DNA of 64,000 nucleotides from Spirodela intermedia. Taxonomy: Eukaryota; Streptophyta; Magnoliopsida; Alismatales; Araceae. Every line of letters starts with the position of its first letter. Positions within the stretch are counted from its first letter, which is position 1. Of this stretch, positions 58,719 through 64,000 are shown in pieces. The stretch is from assembly GCA_902729315.2 (NCBI GenBank), contig LR746274.1:2445037-2509036 (forward strand), written 5' to 3'. The notes below the pieces were generated by a model. That model did not search any database and had not been told where the DNA came from. It worked only from the letters and a program-made list of their open reading frames with translations. Made by a program: the position numbers and the translations under genes.

Positions 58719-61700
58719 CGAAGCAGATTCCCCTATAATAACTATATGGTACCCATGGAATAATACTACTAATGTCTACAGCTTCTGCTGAAGAACGTCT
58801 GCAGCTTATACTGAATAAACAGAGGCTTATAATATTAGAATCAATAAGGGACAATAAGAACATACTTGGCTTATTATCTTTTTGCTCTCTGCTCTTGATT
58901 TTTCGTTGTGGGCTCCCTTTTCTTGGATGGGTCAACGCAGTGGGACCCACATACCTACCATTAGCTGACGCGATTGGAGCTCACTGACTTGGGCCTTTCT
59001 TTCTCTCGACTTGTACATGACCCATCGATGCCATAATTTTGTGGGATTTTCTCACATCACCCCACATTTAGGCCAAGATTACCATCCTAAGTCATAGACT
59101 AGAGATAATATATAGTTCACACCCTTTTTCTAAGATGATTTATTATTGATGCTTGTCCATGAAAATTCTAGGGTAAGACTTTTTTTCCTATGATATTCAT
59201 ATTAAGATTTCGAGATTAAAAGGTTGTAGGGCTGTTTCCCTAGATGCCAAGTGCACCCTTGATTGCTTCCTAGTTACCAAAAATGGGCACTCTTGTGTTG
59301 AGGAAACTTTAGATGTCTTCGATCTGACAAGTTCTTCAAAAAGAAATCTCCCAAATGATTTACATCCTCAACATCTTCTATGTTGCAGAACGAGCTGTAG
59401 ATTATTATTACTTAAAAAACTTTTTAAACATAGGATTTTCTGATAATTCTCTCAGAGATGTTCAGAGGTACAAGCTCATCCTTGGCAGTTATGGTGTGAA
59501 CAAAATTTCCCTTCATATTTATGGCACCTTTCACCAGTGTCCTATAATTTTTTCCCACTAATTTCAGCATATATTCATTCACCCAAAGATTAAAAATGTT
59601 AATTTCCAATTTATTAAAACCTAGGGTTACTAAGGCGGAATGGATGAAATTTAAAATTAAATTGATATTTACATCACTGATCAAAGGAGCAAAGCAAAGT
59701 AGAAACTAAATGTAAGATTAAATTTGATATACATCAAAAATATGCACAAACATTTTTAGGGTCTCCAATTGGAAGCATTATCAACAGAGGTAGAAAATTG
59801 CATATTAAAATTTATAGTCCAAATATAATAAATTGTTGGCAAGATAGGGATACTCTAATCTTCCATTTAGCCCTAGAACCAACCAATAGATCATATAATC
59901 TTTCACCCTCTCTAGCAAGCATAGACAAAAAGAAAATGAAAAAAAAAATGTTTACTGAATGAGAAAGAACGGTGAGGACTCATAAAAACCAATGTATAGG
60001 TTTTTACTGTAGTATAGTTGAGTCATTAATGGTGCATAGGTAAACATATTTGAGATGATGATGGGATTAAATAAAATTAAGTAGTCAAGATGAGAGGAAA
60101 TTGACCAAGTTTTACATGCGGGGTAATCTTTACAAGAAAAACTCAAATTTCCAGCTCTAATCATGATATTTTTTTATTGGAGGAATAAAAAATACTCACA
60201 CATGTTTTTTATTACGTTGAATTGATTCCTCATTTTTTTTTGATTTTTCCTGTTCATTTTATTGGCAATCCAAAAATCAATTTAACACTTCAACTACACT
60301 CATTACTCTTTAATAAAAGTGCCTATGAATGCTGATGTAATAATTCTATTACATATAAATTGGAAAATAACCTTGTAGTTTTCAAATGGAATGTAATATG
60401 CTGAAATTTCTCTTCAATTATATAATGGATCTATTTTATTTCAATCATAGACAAACTCAAATATGATGAAGACTGAAGGAACGATTTTACAGAGCTTTAG
60501 AAGCTACTTAGAACATCAATCTTTGTGTGTGTTTTAACTATCACTCTCTAAGCCATTAGTACACTGACAAAAGCTACTCTTTTTGGACTCTCGTGAAGCA
60601 TCAGCTTATGGACATTAAATCTACTAGCACTTGGGGAGACTTATATATATATTTTTGTTGTTTAGAAATTGTACACCCACAAAAGCATGCGTTTTTGTTT
60701 TATACTTTTTAAATCCTCAATTGTAATAGTGCCAAAGATTATTTAGTTGCAAATGATCAAATATTTTTCCTAAGTATAGTTACAAAAGAAAGAACTAAAT
60801 CAAAATATGGTTTTTACTAATAAGACAACAGATTTCACAAGACAAAAAGTTGGGTAAAAACCTTGTAAATAGTTGTAATTAATGTTTTTTTATAAAATTA
60901 AACATGTTTGAATCAGACATGATTAATTTTAACAATCAACTAACTAGACAATAGGACTTGGAATTGGATTATTGTACTGAATGGCAATCATCCCTTAAGT
61001 TTGACATGAACTTTAATCATTTAAAAGAGAATTTGATCTATGGTAGCGTTTTTGTTTCATGAAGAAGACCCATAAACGCCACATATTTTCTCCAAATAGT
61101 AATTTTCTCAAAATTAATATTTTATAAATATAAAGACAAAAAATTTCAATCTTTACCTTTCACACGATTACCCCACCTCAAAAAGGATTATAAACATTAC
61201 ACCACACTTTTAGTTTCCTCTCACCTAATTCTAGATTTTCTACCAGGAATATATGAGGTGTGGGAGAGAAGCTCATAGAGGGCGTTTTCGCTGGTGTGGC
61301 CACAGTTTACTTTTTCAAGTCTGATAGGATGGGCATCTTCCTGGCCTGACCTAGGCTCTCCCAGAGCAAAGATAGAGAAAGGTCCATGAAACAGCCTGCT
61401 GTGGCTTCCCACAAGCGACAACCTAAGGATGGCTACACCTGGAAACTAAGATGGATAAGTCCCTTCTAGGGATCCAACATGACCAGATCAGTCACCATAG
61501 GAGAGGAGAACGGGGGAGGGGGGTGTGGTTTCAGAGAGAAGAAGACTCTGCAGAGGGGTAGAAAGGGCTCTTTTTGGCTATGGTTTGATCCAGATGAAGA
61601 AGGACTACATCTGTGTATAAGTTATTTGTAAATCTGATCGGATCGCATAGGTTGACGAGAGAATCGTGGTTTTCCTCGTCATGACCGCATCATCGGCCTT

Positions 61701-61933
61701 TCTTTCCACTGTGGCGGAGAAGCCGCAAAGCGGCAGTGGCGATTATTCTGTGCGCCTCCCCCAAAGGAAGGCGGCAGCTGGCGGTTTATCCGCTTAGCCC
61801 TCCCCCGCTCTCTGCCAATCCGCATCTACCTCCCCCCTCCTCCCACTCAGTCCACGGCAAGGAAGATAGATAGACAGAGAGAGAAAGATAGATGGATGGA
61901 AAGCGATAGAGAGAGAAAGATGGATGGATGGAT

Positions 61934-61992
<59 letters not shown>

Positions 61993-62994
61993 TCGAGTCT
62001 GGTCCTCATCGAGGTCGGCATCAGCCGCATCATCCCGTCGTATGCGGTGGCGAATGGAAACAAGAGAAACAAATAAGATCTCCGAATACTTGCCTGACGA
62101 TCGGCGTGGAAAATGACGGCGATCGATGTGGACGGCGGCAGCGGCGGCGGGCCCCGGCGGCGCATGTCCCTCTGTCGTCCTCACGCCCACCCACACAACC
62201 TCCTCTTCATCCTCTCCCTCATTTCCATCGCCTTCAAGCTTTGGGTTATTCGAGGCTGTAGAAAAACGAATCTCTCAGTCCACAACACACCGCCGTCACC
62301 GTGAGCAGCATCTTCCATCGATAGAAATGTATTTATATATAAACCCTCAATAATTTATTTTAACTTAAAAATACTATACTCAATTTAATTTTTTTACTAT
62401 TTCCTTTCACCAATTTTAAAAATGACCGCTTGCATCCGTTTAATATACGAAAATTTTTAATTCGGTACGGAAAATTATTATATATTTTCTCCGAAAAAAG
62501 AACATATTTATAAAATTATATACCAATAAGAAATAACTATTATCAAATAAATAAGTCCATTACTTATAGATTATGACGATATGAAAACCGATAAATATAT
62601 TTATTAAATTTTCATCTTTATAAATTTTAATATGATAATAAATATTCATAATGTGAATAACAAAAATTGGATGGGAAATTTGGAATTATGGTAAGCCTGA
62701 GAATTATCTCAGCCAAGTAAATGGCTGGCTTATGGGGAGATGATTAAAAGGGTAAAATGAAATAAAATATATTTAGGGGTCATTATAAAACAATATACTC
62801 TTAGGGCGGACATAGAGAAAAAGCTGGAGTCTGTGGGTCCACGAACGGTCAAGATTGAGTGACGTGGTCGGGAGAAATGATCTGGGTCATTAAATGACGT
62901 CCGAGGAAAAATGCCTCGGGGGCGAGGCTGGTGGCCAGTGTCGTAGTCCGACCACGCGAGGGACGGCGGCGGCGACGGGGGCGGCGGCGTGGAG
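58719..62994. other. AT-rich intergenic region
   Basis: 58.72-58.95 kb probably includes the NBR1 3' untranslated region (AATAAA at 58814). 59-61.2 kb is AT-rich with no supported gene. 61.2-62.3 kb is more GC-rich, with a microsatellite at 61869-61990 and a small ATG frame at 62113-62304 containing one hydrophobic stretch, which I do not recognise. 62.3-62.9 kb is AT-rich. Confidence 0.45.
61869..61990. repeat. Compound GATA/GATG/GA microsatellite
   Basis: Interrupted GATA, GATG and GGAT units lead into an almost pure (GA)n run at about 61939-61988. On the minus strand this encodes artefactual Ser-Leu repeats. Confidence 0.9.
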
Positions 62995-63001
62995 CTATAA
63001 A
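62995..63001 (+). promoter_or_regulatory. TATA box of the right-edge gene
   Basis: TATAAAT at the end of a GC-rich stretch would set a start site near 63025, giving a leader of about 470 bases, probably interrupted by an intron ending in TGCAG at 63482. Confidence 0.5.
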
Positions 63002-63499
63002 TGGAGATTCTCAGAGGTGAAGTGGGACTCCTGCGCCTCATACGCGCGAATAGTGGACAACTGGCGGCGGCGATGGGGGAGGAGGGAGGAGACCCTGAAC
63101 AGGTGTCGTAGGTGTTCGCCGTCAATTCCTGACCGGGTGGCGAAAGGGAAATAGGGGTCAGGAGAAGGGGCTGAGGAGGAGAAGCGGCACCGCAGTGGAT
63201 CAGCAGGAAGAGGAAGAGTTGAGGGCGGCGAAGTTGGAAAGGCAAGCCGGTCTCCCGTCCTTTCCTCTCGTCTGTTCCGTGGATTTTGCAGTCAATTGGA
63301 CTCAAAAGCACGCTGTCTTGGTTTTCCGTCCCTGTTTGTTTCTCTACTTTTCTGATGCGAAGTATGATTCCGAAGAGGTTGTTGGCGTGGGTCGGATGAG
63401 GAGATGAAGGTTTCCGCCCTCCTACCCATTTGTTGATTTCTCTTCTTCTTTTGTTCTCCGTTTGGGGTCGGAATTGCTGCAGAGAGGAGGCTGGGACCG

Positions 63500-64000
63500 A
63501 TGACTTGGAGCGTCGTGAACGACGGGGACGGGCTGCCGAGGATCATACTTACGGAGCCCGGCGGGTCGTCAGCTGAGGTTCTTTCTCGCTCCTAATTCTC
63601 AGTTGTGTGCGACGCGCTGTTTTTCCTTCTTGCTCCGTAAAATCGGCCGCCCGAAGTGTTGTTTTTCTTCTTTTCTGCGCAAGCTCTAGGAGGTGGAGGC
63701 TCATCTGTGTGATTCTTTTTTCTTCCGTTTTCGATACACTGAATCTTTTTACACTCGTTATCATTTCTTTTACGCGGGCGGGGAAGGGGTTTCAGGTCGT
63801 TTAAATTCGTCGGAACACGATGGAGCGTGGGATGGATCGATTCATCCTTCCCTACTCTGCATCGATGTGAATTTGAATTCCTGCATGTTTTGGGCAGTTG
63901 GCTCTATATTATCCATATTATCATCTTTTGTCGGATGATCTCAGGCAATTCTTGTCTGCGACCTGAATTTTGTTGGCCTTCTGAATCTTTCCGTTGCTAC
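63500..64000 (+). CDS. Probable glucose-6-phosphate 1-epimerase, first exon only
   Basis: Exon 1 at 63500-63577 encodes MTWSVVNDGDGLPRIILTEP GGSSAE, followed by a GT donor at 63578; the intron runs to the window edge. The string DGDGLPRIILTEPGGSSAEV resembles the start of plant glucose-6-phosphate 1-epimerase (apospory-associated protein C family, aldose-epimerase fold), where SSAEV is followed by LYGGQV. That enzyme interconverts the alpha and beta anomers of glucose 6-phosphate. Only 26 residues are visible, so the call is tentative. A T-rich stretch ending GAATTGCTGCAG at 63482 suggests a 5' untranslated intron just before the start. Confidence 0.5.

Noticed and set aside
58772-58987. 71-codon frame after the NBR1 stop
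   Set aside because: It sits in the likely 3' untranslated region, which carries an AATAAA, and shows no family similarity.
61786-62196. Minus-strand frames with Ser-Leu repeats
   Set aside because: Artefact of the GA/CT microsatellite at 61939-61988.
1-64000. Intact LTR or DNA transposon
   Set aside because: No reverse transcriptase, integrase or transposase motif was recognised in any frame; only repeats and foldbacks were seen.

Overview
The window is nuclear DNA of a flowering plant. Most genes have GT-AG introns with weak consensus, all clear proteins are plant families, and AT-rich intergenic DNA alternates with GC-rich coding islands. Strongly GC-biased first exons and intronless GC-rich genes suggest a monocot, but I cannot name a species. 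I saw no prokaryotic features, CRISPR arrays, rRNA or tRNA genes, and no intact transposon coding region.

Layout. 1-3.7 kb is AT-rich spacer with degenerate repeats. 3.7-10.1 kb holds three minus-strand copies of a small four-helix membrane-protein family plus a decayed fourth copy. 10-17 kb is AT-rich spacer. 17-27 kb is the densest part: a plastid-type low-affinity phosphate transporter (PHT2;1), then 0.9 kb downstream on the same strand a ferric-chelate reductase (FRO1/FRO2 type), and tail-to-tail with it an intronless L-type lectin receptor kinase. 27.5-31.1 kb holds a two-exon small acidic protein resembling APC/C subunit APC15, split by a 3.2-kb intron containing a tandem duplication. 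34.1-35.2 kb is a PB1-domain protein. 35.5-36.5 kb looks transcribed but is unassigned. 37.4-44.6 kb is a nine-exon C2-GRAM-VASt protein resembling Arabidopsis At5g50170, with a miRNA-like foldback in intron 1 and a decayed duplicate of its last exon behind it. 45.2-46.3 kb has an uncertain small gene facing a conserved 157-residue membrane protein. 50.6-51.2 kb is a membrane protein with a poly-glutamate tract. 51.8-52.7 kb is a complex tandem and inverted repeat. 53.4-58.7 kb is NBR1/Joka2, the selective autophagy receptor. 58.7-63.0 kb is spacer. The right edge holds the first coding exon of a gene that reads like glucose-6-phosphate 1-epimerase.

There is no obvious gene cluster with one joint function. 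The most suggestive neighbourhood is phosphate transporter plus iron reductase, two nutrients whose homeostasis is linked in plants, but adjacency alone does not show co-function. The most novel-looking items are the 32-bp intronic foldback at 38.8-39.0 kb, the inverted repeat block at 51.9-52.7 kb, the GC-AG intron inferred in the FRO gene, and the local birth and decay of the small membrane-protein family. Exon boundaries were placed by hand from splice consensus, reading phase and remembered family sequences. They need transcript confirmation.
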